Assembly: GCF_000308595.1 (NCBI RefSeq)
Contig: NZ_BAGA01000079.1
Coordinates: 62,001 to 126,000, forward strand
Reading direction: 5' to 3'
Origin: Nocardia higoensis NBRC 100133
GTDB lineage: Bacteria > Actinomycetota > Actinomycetes > Mycobacteriales > Mycobacteriaceae
Length of the DNA stretch: 64,000 nucleotides
Both the position numbers and the translations under genes were made by a program. Below the pieces are notes generated by a model. That model saw only the letters and a program-made list of their open reading frames with translations. It was not told the DNA's origin and searched no databases. Of the stretch, positions 16,766 through 27,050 are shown one piece after another (the first letter of the stretch is position 1; each line of letters begins with the position of its first letter).

Positions 16766-17509
16766 ATGAAGATCGTGATCATCGGCGGTACCGGGCTCAT
16801 CGGCTCGAAGCTCGTCGCGCATCTGGGCGAGTGGGGACATCAGGCGGTGGCCGCCGCACCGAGCACCGGCGTGAACGCGCTCACCGGCGAAGGCCTGGGT
16901 GCGGCGCTCACCGGCGCCGATGTCGTGGTGGATGTGTCCAATTCGCCATCGTTCGCCGACGACGACGTGATGACCTTCTTCCGCACCGCCACCACGAACC
17001 TGCTCGCCGCCGCCGAGCAGGCCGGAGTCGGTCATGTCGTCGCACTCACCGTGGTGGGCGCCGACCGGCTGCCCGAGTCGGGGTATTTCCGGGCAAAGGT
17101 GGCGCAGGAGAAGCTGATCACGGAATCGGGGCTGCCGTATTCGCTCGTGCACGCCACCCAGTTCTTCGAATTCGCCGCCGGCATCGCCGACACCTCCACC
17201 GTCGACGGCCAGGTGCGACTGACCGATGCCGGTGTGCAGCCGATGGCCGCCGAGGATGTGGCCGCCGCAGTGGCCCGGGTCGCCGCCGCCGCACCGCTCG
17301 ACGGCAACGTCGAGATCGCGGGCCCAGAGGCGTTCGGCCTGGATCGGTGGATCCGCACGGTGCTGCAGGCGCACTCGGATCCGCGTCCGGTGGTCACCGA
17401 CCCGCGGGCCCGCTACTTCGGCGCTGTCCTGGGCATCGACAGTCTGCTGCCCGGACCGGAGGCGCTGCTCGCTCCGACACGACTCGAGCAGTGGCTGGCC
17501 CGCAGCTGA
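16766..17509 (+). CDS. NmrA-like NAD(P)-binding protein (atypical SDR)
   Basis: A 247-aa Rossmann-fold protein with the dinucleotide motif GGTGLIGSKL at residues 7-16. It has the atypical-SDR/NmrA features SNSPSFADDDV, VVALTVVGADRLPESGYFRAK and SLVHATQFFEF. The Tyr-x3-Lys pair is present only as Y-F-R-A-K, as in NmrA-like proteins used as redox sensors or reductases. RBS GAAGGAACG precedes ATG 16766. It stands alone. Confidence 0.78.
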   Translation: MKIVIIGGTGLIGSKLVAHLGEWGHQAVAAAPSTGVNALTGEGLGAALTGADVVVDVSNSPSFADDDVMTFFRTATTNLLAAAEQAGVGHVVALTVVGADRLPESGYFRAKVAQEKLITESGLPYSLVHATQFFEFAAGIADTSTVDGQVRLTDAGVQPMAAEDVAAAVARVAAAAPLDGNVEIAGPEAFGLDRWIRTVLQAHSDPRPVVTDPRARYFGAVLGIDSLLPGPEALLAPTRLEQWLARS

Positions 17510-17589
17510 TACACCGACCCTCGCGTCGGTTCCGGCACCCGATCGCCACCACGATGACCGGTGTGCCCCCCTGGGTCGCACTGTCGTGT

Positions 17590-17668
17590 GGTGAACACCT
17601 CCGACGCGCTGCCGCCGGAGCCCTTCGGAGGTGGCCTCCCGGTATTCGATTCCGGGGACGGGGCTCAC
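17590..17668 (-). pseudogene. Remnant of an ATP-dependent DNA ligase 3' region
   Basis: On the minus strand a short stretch reads IEYREATSEGLR, identical to the C-terminal block of the intact ligase at 25568-26524. At DNA level 17619-17641 is identical over 23 bases to 25635-25657, with near-identity continuing about 20 bases. After this the reading departs from ligase sequence. No start, adenylation motif or full domain is present, so this is a relic or a translocated fragment. Confidence 0.6.
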
Positions 17669-17695
17669 AGTGGCCCGATGTGGACAGGCCGATGG

Positions 17696-17732
17696 ATACC
17701 CCCTAGGGTATAGCGGGTACCCCCTGGGGTAT
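17696..17732. promoter_or_regulatory. Two tandem CsoR/CstR-type operator palindromes
   Basis: The first, ATACCCCCTAGGGTAT (17696-17711), has perfect 6-base arms. The second, GTACCCCCTGGGGTAT (17717-17732), is a near-perfect repeat. CsoR-family repressors bind G/C tracts flanked by TA of exactly this form (TACCC...GGGTA). The pair lies 97 bases upstream of the Cys-rich mini-gene. Confidence 0.6.
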
Positions 17733-17788
17733 CTCGCGCGCGCATCCGGACGGAACCGGTCGCCGTATGAGGGCAGCTGTGCGCCTCA

Positions 17789-17806
17789 TATACCCCCGGG
17801 GGTATA
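17789..17806. promoter_or_regulatory. Perfect CsoR/CstR-type operator before the Cys-rich gene
   Basis: TATACCCCCGGGGGTATA is an 18-base perfect palindrome, 22 bases upstream of ATG 17829. It probably overlaps the core promoter. It shares the TACCCC/GGGGTA arms with sites at 17696, 17717 and 20315, so one repressor, most likely the CsoR-family protein at 20359, should control all of them. Confidence 0.7.
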
Positions 17807-17828
17807 GTGGCACGACGAAGGAGATCGC

Positions 17829-18005
17829 ATGTGTTATCCGGTCACTTGCTCCATCTGCAAGAAGACGACCTGGGGCGGTTGCGGCTCGCATGTCGACAGC
17901 GTCATGAGAAGGGTCCCCGCGTCGCGCCGCTGCGAGTGCAAGAAGGGCGCGGCCACGAACACTGCGATCGGATCCGGATTCTTCGGCCGGTTCCTCGGCC
18001 GCTGA
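17829..18005 (+). CDS. Cysteine-rich 58-aa protein under CsoR-type operators
   Basis: A small basic protein starting MCYPVTCSICKKTTWGGCG, with six cysteines in 58 residues: four in the first 18, then CEC at 35-37. ATG 17829 has AAGGAG 8 bases upstream (17818-17823). The spacing CX4CX2CX7C suggests a metal- or sulfur-binding knuckle, unlike classical metallothioneins. I recall related small unnamed actinobacterial proteins with the same TCxxCxKTTWxGCGxHV core, but no function. A perfect CsoR-type operator just upstream suggests induction by copper or reactive sulfur. A strong hairpin follows the stop. Confidence 0.72.
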   Translation: MCYPVTCSICKKTTWGGCGSHVDSVMRRVPASRRCECKKGAATNTAIGSGFFGRFLGR

Positions 18006-18014
18006 GTGTATGAC

Positions 18015-18040
18015 CGCCGACCGCCCGTGGGCGGTCGGCG
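18015..18040 (+). terminator. Strong hairpin after the Cys-rich gene
   Basis: CGCCGACCGCCC (18015-18026) and GGGCGGTCGGCG (18029-18040) are exact complements, giving 11 to 12 base pairs with a tiny loop. It starts 10 bases after the stop and separates the mini-gene from the MMPL gene, which therefore needs its own promoter or read-through. Confidence 0.6.
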
Positions 18041-18072
18041 AACAGATCACCCCGGGCGCAGTGCGCCCTTCT

Positions 18073-18090
18073 ATATACCCCCACCCGTAT
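18073..18090. promoter_or_regulatory. Degenerate CsoR-type half-operator before the MMPL gene
   Basis: TATATACCCCCACCCGTAT contains one good half (TATACCCCC) and a poor second half (CCCGTAT instead of GGGGTAT). It ends 14 bases before the ATG at 18104, and AGGAGG follows at 18091-18096. Regulation by the same repressor is possible but weaker than at the other sites. Confidence 0.35.
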
Positions 18091-18103
18091 CAGGAGGCTT
18101 TGA

Positions 18104-20628
<2,525 letters not shown>

Positions 20629-20672
20629 CACCTGCGCCAGGCCCGCACACCCCCCGCGACAAGGAGAATCTT

Positions 20673-20918
20673 GTGAACAGCCTTCCACGCCATCACGGCT
20701 GGAACGTCGAACGAGTGGTGCCGCTGATGGCAGGGACGATGGTGCTGCTCAGCGTGATCCTGAGCGCGGCCGTCACACCGTGGTGGCTGCTGCTCACCGG
20801 GTTCGTGGGCGCCAACCTGGTCTTCTACGCGGCGGTCGGATGGTGCCCGGCCAGCTTGATGATGGAAAAGGCCGGACTCCAGCGCGCCGCCTGCCGCGTC
20901 CCGGCACCCCAGCGATGA
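20673..20918 (+). CDS. DUF2892 small membrane protein (YgaP-TM type)
   Basis: An 81-aa protein with two adjacent hydrophobic helices (MAGTMVLLSVILSAA and WLLLTGFVGANLVFYAAVG), followed by the family motif GWCPASLMME. This domain is usually found fused to a rhodanese as in YgaP, or encoded beside CsoR/CstR regulators. Here it stands alone. The Cys in WCP may take part in sulfur handling. It starts at GTG 20673 after AAGGAGAA. It follows the repressor by 44 bases and belongs to the same operon. Confidence 0.75.
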   Translation: MNSLPRHHGWNVERVVPLMAGTMVLLSVILSAAVTPWWLLLTGFVGANLVFYAAVGWCPASLMMEKAGLQRAACRVPAPQR

Positions 20919-20962
20919 ACATCCCAGAAGGTATCGACGATCGACCAGACGGAGGCACACCG

Positions 20963-21361
20963 ATGAACCTGGCACTGTCCACCACCCTGAAGACGTCCTT
21001 CGACGACGCCGTCAGCCGAACCCGTGCGGCCTTGCAGGAACAAGGATTCGGCGTGCTGACCGAGATCGACATGCAGGCCACTCTCAAAGCCAAGCTCGGC
21101 GCCGACATGGAGCGCTATCTGATCCTCGGCGCCTGCAATCCGCCGCTGGCACACCGGGCCGTGGAGGTGAACCGTCAGATCGGCCTGCTGCTGCCGTGCA
21201 ACGTGATCGTGCGCGACGCCGACGACGGCACGGTCCTGGTGGAGGCGATGAACCCCGAGCTGATGGTCCAGGTGACCGGCGAGCCGGCACTCGAAGTGGT
21301 CGCCGAGGAAGCCGGCCGCCGCCTGCGGTCCGCGATCGACGCCCTGGCCGCGGAGAACTGA
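20963..21361 (+). CDS. DUF302 family protein
   Basis: A 132-aa soluble protein of the DUF302 family. Typical segments are LSTTLKTSFDDAVSRTRAAL, GFGVLTEIDMQATLKAKLG, YLILGACNPPLAHRA and LLLPCNVIVRD. The PxLA-ALE-like block here contains a Cys (LGACNP) and a second Cys (LPCNV), which could form a redox pair. ATG 20963 has GGAGG at 20951. An alternative start at 20915 would overlap the previous stop (ATGA). The family often sits near sulfur or metal stress genes; its activity is unknown. Confidence 0.8.
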   Translation: MNLALSTTLKTSFDDAVSRTRAALQEQGFGVLTEIDMQATLKAKLGADMERYLILGACNPPLAHRAVEVNRQIGLLLPCNVIVRDADDGTVLVEAMNPELMVQVTGEPALEVVAEEAGRRLRSAIDALAAEN

Positions 21362-21405
21362 GACCCGCCGCGCCACGCCGATAGGAACAGGGAGAAGGTG
21401 CCCCC

Positions 21406-22995
21406 ATGTTGCGGTTCTTCCTCGTCGGTTTCCTCGGCCTGACCCTGGTGGTGGTCGGCGTCGTCGCCGCTGTCGGCGGCTGGGGGTGGTGGGTGCTGGT
21501 CGTGCTCCTGGCGTTCTTGCTGGGAGTCGGCACCTACGATCTCGTGCAGCGGCGGCATTCGGTGCTGCGCAACTATCCCGTCCTCGGCCACATGCGCTAC
21601 CTGCTCGAAAGCGTCCGTCCGGAGCTGCAGCAGTACTTCATCGAACGCAACTTCGACGGGCGCCCCTTCGACAGGGACGTGCGCACTGTCATCTACGAAC
21701 GCGCGAAGGGCATCCACGGCGAACTGTCGTTCGGCACCGAACGCGACATCGGCGAGATCGGTTACGAGTACCTGGTGCATTCGACCGCCCCGGTACCCGA
21801 ACCGGAGCAATTGCCCCGGGTACGGATCGGGGGACCGGACTGCAGCGCACCGTACTCGATGTCGCTGCTGAACGTCTCCTCCATGAGCTTCGGCGCCCTG
21901 TCCGCCAACGCCGTCATGGCATTGAATCGCGGGGCCGCACGGGGTGGATTCGCCCACGACACCGGCGAGGGCGGACTGACGCCCTACCACCTGCACGCCG
22001 GCGGTGATCTGGTGTGGGAGATCGGATCGGGCTACTTCGGCGCCCGCGACCGGGACGGGAACTTCGACCCGGCGGAGTTCGCGGACAAGTCGGCCAACGA
22101 GCAGGTCAAGGCGATCTCGCTCAAGCTCAGCCAGGGAGCCAAGCCCGGCGTCGGCGGGGTCCTGCCCGCCGCGAAGGTGAGCGAGGAGATCGCACGCTAT
22201 CGAGGCGTCCCCGCGCACGAGAAATGCGTCAGTCCCGCGGCGCACTCGGCGTTCTCCACACCCCGCGAAATGGTCCTTTTCCTCGCCCGGCTGCGTGAAC
22301 TATCCGGAGGCAAACCCGTCGGTTTCAAGCTCTGCGTCGGATCACGCGGCGAACTGCTGGCGATCTGCAAGGCCATGCTCGCCGAAGGGACGGCGCCGGA
22401 CTTCATCATCGTCGACGGCGCGGAGGGCGGCACCGCCGCGGCACCGCTCGAGTACGAGGACAACGTGGGTCTTCCGCTCACCGACGGGCTGATGACGGTC
22501 CACAACGCGCTCGTCGCCACCGGACTGCGCGACCGCATCAAGATCGGCGCCAGCGGCAAGGTCGCCACCGGCAACGACATCGTCAAACGACTCATCCAAG
22601 GGGCCGACTACACCAATTCCGCGCGGGCGATGATGATGGCGATCGGATGCATCCAGGCACAGCGCTGTCACACCAACACCTGCCCGGTCGGAGTGACGAC
22701 ACAGGATCCGAAGCGAGCACGGGCTCTGGATGTGACGGACAAGGCGATACGCGTGCAGCGATTCCAGGAGAGCACAGTGCGGCAGGCGGTCCAGCTCATG
22801 GCGTCGATGGGCGCCGGTGGTCCCGGCGAGCTGACGACCGACATGCTGCGCAAGAAGACCTCGCCCACCATGATCAGTTCCTACACCGAGCTGTACGAAT
22901 GGCTCGCCCCCGGTGAGCTGCTGGCAGCACCGCCGTCCACCTGGGCATCGGATTGGCATGCCGCCTCACCCGATTCGTTCCGGCCCGCGCGATAG
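21406..22995 (+). CDS. Membrane-anchored FMN-binding glutamate-synthase-family protein
   Basis: A 529-aa protein with two N-terminal helices (residues 3-25 and 28-43) followed by the FMN barrel of the glutamate synthase large subunit. The key blocks are NVSSMSFGALSANAVMALN, GGLTPYHLHAGGDLVWEIGSGYFG, the FMN-site DGAEGGTAAAPLEY and the 3Fe-4S cysteines in CIQAQRCHTNTCPVGV. It lacks the glutaminase and alpha-helix repeat domains of true GltB, so ammonia-dependent glutamate synthesis is doubtful. Members of this short class are poorly characterised. It is the last gene of the CstR-like operon, 44 bases after DUF302 and almost touching the convergent ATPase gene. Confidence 0.82.
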   Translation: MLRFFLVGFLGLTLVVVGVVAAVGGWGWWVLVVLLAFLLGVGTYDLVQRRHSVLRNYPVLGHMRYLLESVRPELQQYFIERNFDGRPFDRDVRTVIYERAKGIHGELSFGTERDIGEIGYEYLVHSTAPVPEPEQLPRVRIGGPDCSAPYSMSLLNVSSMSFGALSANAVMALNRGAARGGFAHDTGEGGLTPYHLHAGGDLVWEIGSGYFGARDRDGNFDPAEFADKSANEQVKAISLKLSQGAKPGVGGVLPAAKVSEEIARYRGVPAHEKCVSPAAHSAFSTPREMVLFLARLRELSGGKPVGFKLCVGSRGELLAICKAMLAEGTAPDFIIVDGAEGGTAAAPLEYEDNVGLPLTDGLMTVHNALVATGLRDRIKIGASGKVATGNDIVKRLIQGADYTNSARAMMMAIGCIQAQRCHTNTCPVGVTTQDPKRARALDVTDKAIRVQRFQESTVRQAVQLMASMGAGGPGELTTDMLRKKTSPTMISSYTELYEWLAPGELLAAPPSTWASDWHAASPDSFRPAR

Positions 22996-22999
22996 GCGG

Positions 23000-25342
23000 C
23001 TAACCGGCGCCTTCGCTCTCCGGCGCCAGCGTGAAATAGTTCTCCTCCTCCTGCACGAAGTGCAGTTTCAGCAGCGCATACAGCCCGTACAGGGCGGCGA
23101 GCAGGTCGTCACATTGGTCGGCCCGCAGACCGCCCGCCGCATCGGCCTGCGCGAGATGCGCGCGCAGCCGACGGCTGAGCCGATCGATCTCGGCATGCAT
23201 GCGGCTCATCGTCGCGGTCGCCTCCCCACCACCGAGCGGCACCGCCAAGGCGGGGTAGAGCTCACTGTCCTCGGCGTGTTCGTGCGGCAGCAGCGTGTCG
23301 AACAGAAACGCGTCGGTGCGGCGCAGCGCCGCATGCGCGGCGACGAGGTCACCGGCGGCGAGCAATTGGGCGGTCTCGCGCAGGATCGACAGCTCGTCGC
23401 GCAGCTCGTCGTGTTCGGCGGAGAACCTGTGCAGCATGATCTCGGTGTCCTCGGGCAGATTCAGCTCACGGGCTCGGTCACCGCGCAACGCACGCAGGGC
23501 GTTGAGGATGACCGCGACATCGATGCCCTCCTGCAGCAGCGCGCCGACCGCCGGAGGCAGATACCCGAACGCGGCGAATCCCATCGCGATCAGCGACAGT
23601 CCCATGCCGACAGTGGCGCTCTGCACGGCGATGCGACGTGAGCGGCGAGCGATCTCCATCGCGTCGGCGAGCGGGTCGAGCCGGTCGCTGGTGAGCACGA
23701 TGTCCGCGCTCTCCGAACTCGCCGTCGACCCGCGGGCGCCCATGGCGACGCCGACGGTCGCGGCGGCGAGCGCGGGCGCGTCGTTCACGCCGTCGCCGAC
23801 CATCACCGTCACCGCGGACTCCCGCTCGGCGCGCACGCCCGCGACCTTGTCGGCCGGGGACTGCTCGGCATAGACCTGGTCCAGACCGAGGACGGACCCG
23901 ATCTCCTCCGCGGGCTCGCGCCGGTCACCGGTGAGCATGACCAGCCGGTTCAGCCCCGCCGAGCGCAACCGGCGCAGCGTGCGGGAGGCGTCGCGCCGCA
24001 ACGGGTCCACGAACAGCAGGGCGCCCGCGAGATCCCCGGCCACCGTGATCCACGCGACCACCGCACCGTCGAGGGCGGCACGGCTCTGCACCGCCCGCGC
24101 CCATCCCGGCGCGTCGGCGGGCAGGGTCAGCGTGCCGACAGTGACCCGACGGCCGTCGACGGTGGCGGACACACCGGTACCGGCCTGCTCGTCGACGTCG
24201 GTGGGCATCGACAGCGCCAGCCCGCGCATCTTCGCCTCCTGCACGATGGCCGCGGCGAGCACGTGCGGGGAGAGCTGATCGGCGGAAGCGGCCAACCGCA
24301 GCACTTCGGTGGCGTCGCCGCCGGGGGCGGTGACGATATCGGCACTGGTGGGACGACCACTGGTGAGCGTGCCGGTCTTGTCCATCACCAGCGTCGTCGC
24401 GTGCCCGAGATTCTCGAGCGCGCCGCCGCTGCGGATCACCACGCCCAAGCGCGAAGCCCGCGACAGTCCCGACACGATCGCGACCGGCGCCGCGAGCAGC
24501 AGCGGGCACGGGGTCGCCACCACGAGAACAGCGACCGCACGGGTGGCCGAGCCGCTCAACAGCCACGCGAGCCCGGCCATGACCAGCGCCAAGGGCAGGA
24601 ACCAGGCCGCGACCCGGTCGGCGATCCGCACCACCGGGGCGCTCTCGGCGGCGGCCTCGCGGGCCAGGCGCACGATACCGGCGTAGGTGCTGTCCTCGGC
24701 AGTGGCGCTCGCATGCATCTCGAAAGCCCCACCGGCGTCGACGACGCCGCTGCGTATCGCCTCCCCGGTCCGGCGCTGCACATGCATCGGCTCACCGGTG
24801 AGCACGGATTCGTCGAGCACCGCGAGCTCGGAGGTGAGCCAGCCGTCGACCGGGACCACCTCGCCCGGTCCGACGACCACGATGTCACCGACAACGACCT
24901 CGGCCAGCGGCACCACTTCCAACTCGTCGCCGACTCGCCGGCGAGCCGTGCGCGGAGCACGCTCGAGCAGGGACCGCAGATCCTTGGTGGCGCGGCGTTG
25001 CGCGGCCGCGTCGAGGGCCTGCCCGGAGGCGAGCATGACACCGATCAGCGCGCCTGCGACGTACTCGCCGACCAGCAAGGTGCCGAGCAAGGAGAGCACC
25101 GCGATCAGGTCGACCCCGACCCGGCCGTGCCGCAGCGCGTCGATCACCCACCATACGGCCGGCACAACAGCGACCACGGTGCCCGCGATCCAGCAGGCGT
25201 CGGCGACGTCGCGGGCATCCGCCAGCCACGCGACACCGCCCGCCACCAGAGCTGCCACACTGGCGACGAGGAAGATCAGCTCGCCCCGAGCGCGTATTCG
25301 CTCATACCATGCGGCCTTCGGCGCCGCCGGCGCATCGGTCAT
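23000..25342 (-). CDS. P1B-5-type metal ATPase with C-terminal hemerythrin domain
   Basis: A 780-aa heavy-metal P-type ATPase. Motifs in order: VLTGEP (actuator), the transmembrane metal site TPCP in VATPCPLLLAAP, the phosphorylation loop DKTGT, a shortened SPHVLA instead of SEHPLA, and GDGVNDAPALA. There is no N-terminal CXXC domain. TPCP plus a fused hemerythrin module is the hallmark of the P1B-5 class, reported for Ni and Fe transport in rhizobial Nia. The last 160 residues carry the di-iron ligands: HDELRDE, HEHAEDSELYP, MHAEIDRL and LHFVQEEENYF. An O2- or iron-sensing gate on metal export is inferred. Start ATG 25342. Confidence 0.9.
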   Translation of the reverse strand: MTDAPAAPKAAWYERIRARGELIFLVASVAALVAGGVAWLADARDVADACWIAGTVVAVVPAVWWVIDALRHGRVGVDLIAVLSLLGTLLVGEYVAGALIGVMLASGQALDAAAQRRATKDLRSLLERAPRTARRRVGDELEVVPLAEVVVGDIVVVGPGEVVPVDGWLTSELAVLDESVLTGEPMHVQRRTGEAIRSGVVDAGGAFEMHASATAEDSTYAGIVRLAREAAAESAPVVRIADRVAAWFLPLALVMAGLAWLLSGSATRAVAVLVVATPCPLLLAAPVAIVSGLSRASRLGVVIRSGGALENLGHATTLVMDKTGTLTSGRPTSADIVTAPGGDATEVLRLAASADQLSPHVLAAAIVQEAKMRGLALSMPTDVDEQAGTGVSATVDGRRVTVGTLTLPADAPGWARAVQSRAALDGAVVAWITVAGDLAGALLFVDPLRRDASRTLRRLRSAGLNRLVMLTGDRREPAEEIGSVLGLDQVYAEQSPADKVAGVRAERESAVTVMVGDGVNDAPALAAATVGVAMGARGSTASSESADIVLTSDRLDPLADAMEIARRSRRIAVQSATVGMGLSLIAMGFAAFGYLPPAVGALLQEGIDVAVILNALRALRGDRARELNLPEDTEIMLHRFSAEHDELRDELSILRETAQLLAAGDLVAAHAALRRTDAFLFDTLLPHEHAEDSELYPALAVPLGGGEATATMSRMHAEIDRLSRRLRAHLAQADAAGGLRADQCDDLLAALYGLYALLKLHFVQEEENYFTLAPESEGAG

Positions 25343-25567
25343 GGCGCCGCTCCCTCTCCGATGCGATCGGACTGCCCTGTCTCCCTCGAGGCTACCTGGA
25401 TCGCCCTGCGCCGACGCCGGTCGGCGCACCGGGTCTGCGACCGGACTCTGCGGCGTCGGATTCGCCGCCATCCCATGCTGCGGTCGCATCGCGATGTCGC
25501 CGACGTCGGCATGTCGCGGGTAATCGTCCACCGCCGGCTCCGGCTGCCGGCGCGGAGCAGCCTCGGC

Positions 25568-26524
25568 TCAGCTCGGCGTGTGGACCTCGCCGGGTTCCTT
25601 GTCGATGCGCAAACCCCGCCAGCTCGGATGCCGCAGCCCTTCGGAGGTGGCCTCCCGATATTCGATATCGGCGACGAGCTCGGGCCGCACCCAGTGCGCG
25701 GCGACCGCGACAGCACGCGGCACGGGCAGGTCGAACGGGGAATCGGCCCGCGGAATCTCGTCGAGGCGGGCACGCAGCCGAGCGCGCTCGTGCTGTTTCC
25801 AACCCGTGCCGACATTGCCGATGTGCACCAGCCGCCCCTGCGCGTCATAGGCGCCCAGAATCAGCGAACCGAACGAACCACGCACCGAACCCTGCCCCGG
25901 CAACCATCCGGCGATCACCGCTTCGGTGGTTCTGCGCAGCGGCATCTTGATCCAGGCGCTGCTGCGCGCGCCGGGCCGGTACGGGGAGTCGAGACGTTTG
26001 GCGACGATGCCCTCGAGGCCGTGATCGGCGGCGTCGGCGACCAACAGTCCGGGGTCGACATCGGTCCACACCGGGGACAGCTGCAACGGCGGATGAGTCA
26101 GATCCAGCCGGTCCAGCAGCGCGCGGCGGTCGGCATAGGACAGTCCGACGGTCGGACGGCCGTCGAGGACGAGCAGGTCGAAGATCATGTAGAGGACCGG
26201 CACCTCACGAATGAGCTGGGCGGAGGGCACCCGCACGTGCATGCGCCGCTGCAACCGGGAGAACGACGGCGCACCGTGCTCGCCGCCGGGGGCGATGATC
26301 TCCCCGTCGAGCACCGCGCCCTCGGCCGCGACCCGTTCGGTCACCGCGGCGGCGATCTCGGGGAAGGAGGTCGTCACCTGCTTGGCGTTACGGCTGTAGA
26401 GGACGCATTCCCCGGAGGTGGTGTCGGCGACGGCGCGCATGCCGTCCCATTTCATCTCGAACCCCCACCCGCTCGGATCGGCGGGCGGGGTCCCAGCGGT
26501 GGCCAGCATCGGCGCGGGCGCCAT
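25568..26524 (-). CDS. ATP-dependent DNA ligase (stand-alone, LigC/LigD-ligase type)
   Basis: A 318-aa ATP-dependent ligase made of the adenylation domain and OB-fold only. The adenylated lysine is Lys25 in EMKWDGMRA. Further motifs are VLDGEIIAP, the LYMIFDLL strand, GLEGIVAKR and WIKMPL. The OB-fold holds GYDAQGRLVHIGNVGTG-like sequence (GAYDAQGRLVHIG) and ends in EYREATSEGLRHPSWRGLR. It lacks the primase and nuclease domains of LigD, so it resembles LigC-type enzymes used in base-excision repair or alternative end joining. A 23-base identical piece of its 3' end occurs at 17619-17641. Confidence 0.88.
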   Translation of the reverse strand: MAPAPMLATAGTPPADPSGWGFEMKWDGMRAVADTTSGECVLYSRNAKQVTTSFPEIAAAVTERVAAEGAVLDGEIIAPGGEHGAPSFSRLQRRMHVRVPSAQLIREVPVLYMIFDLLVLDGRPTVGLSYADRRALLDRLDLTHPPLQLSPVWTDVDPGLLVADAADHGLEGIVAKRLDSPYRPGARSSAWIKMPLRRTTEAVIAGWLPGQGSVRGSFGSLILGAYDAQGRLVHIGNVGTGWKQHERARLRARLDEIPRADSPFDLPVPRAVAVAAHWVRPELVADIEYREATSEGLRHPSWRGLRIDKEPGEVHTPS

Positions 26525-26564
26525 GCCATCAGCATATCGGCAGCAAATAGCGATATGGCTGGTG

Positions 26565-26920
26565 TCAGCTCTGCGCGGTGGGCCGGACGACGAGTTCGCT
26601 CACATCCACCGTGCCGGGCCGATCGATGGCGAAGGCGATGGCCTCGGCGATCGCCCGGGCGGGCAGGCCGATGCTGTCGCTGGTCCGTTTGATCGCGGCA
26701 CGCACCTCGGGGTTGCTCGACGCCTCGACGAAGGGAGTGCGGACCATTCCGGGAGACACCGTCGTCACGCGCAGGCAGTCACCGGCTTCCTGACGCAGTC
26801 CCTCGCAGATCGCGCGCACCGCGACTTTCGTGCCCGCGTACACCGCCATGTTCGGCACCACGCGATAGGCGGCGGTGGAGGCGGTGGTGATGAAATGCCC
26901 GCTGCGCTGGGCACGGAGGA
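26565..26920 (-). pseudogene. Short-chain dehydrogenase fragment, 5' end deleted
   Basis: The minus strand encodes the C-terminal two-thirds of a classical SDR: RAQRSGHFITTASTAAYR (active-site Ser region), VYAGTKVAVRAICEGLRQE (Tyr-x3-Lys), SPGMVRTPFVEAS and the usual tail. The N-terminal Rossmann half with TGxxxGxG is absent. Upstream of about 26920 the sequence changes to another gene fragment on the other strand. An ATG inside (at 26861) could only give a 98-aa piece lacking the cofactor site. This is a truncated, non-functional gene. Confidence 0.75.
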
Positions 26921-27031
26921 CGCAAACGCTTGCGCCACAGCGGCGGCGACGTGCGCGAATACGCCTACACCGCCTTCCACGTCGCCGAGCACCCCGATAA
27001 CACGCTCGTGGTCTACGCCGCGCCGCAGTAG
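26921..27031 (+). pseudogene. C-terminal fragment of an XRE/MmyB-type regulator
   Basis: The plus strand reads 36 codons to TAG at 27029-27031, ending in EYAYTAFHVAEHPDNTLVVY. This resembles the end of MmyB-like XRE regulators (…LRHP-VG-L-L-Y…F-V…LVVY-AEPGS), which often stand divergent to an SDR gene. There is no start or HTH. It abuts the SDR fragment on the other strand, as expected if one deletion removed both 5' ends and the shared promoter. Confidence 0.5.
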
Positions 27032-27050
27032 ATCCGGCGCGGCGGCCCGC

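Noticed and set aside
20915-20962. Upstream ATG for the DUF302 gene overlapping the DUF2892 stop
   Set aside because: ATG 20963 has a GGAGG site and begins the conserved domain. The extra 16 residues from 20915 are not domain-like.
24263-26692. An 809-codon plus-strand frame across the ATPase and ligase genes
   Set aside because: It is a shadow frame with low-complexity composition spanning two real genes and the gap between them.
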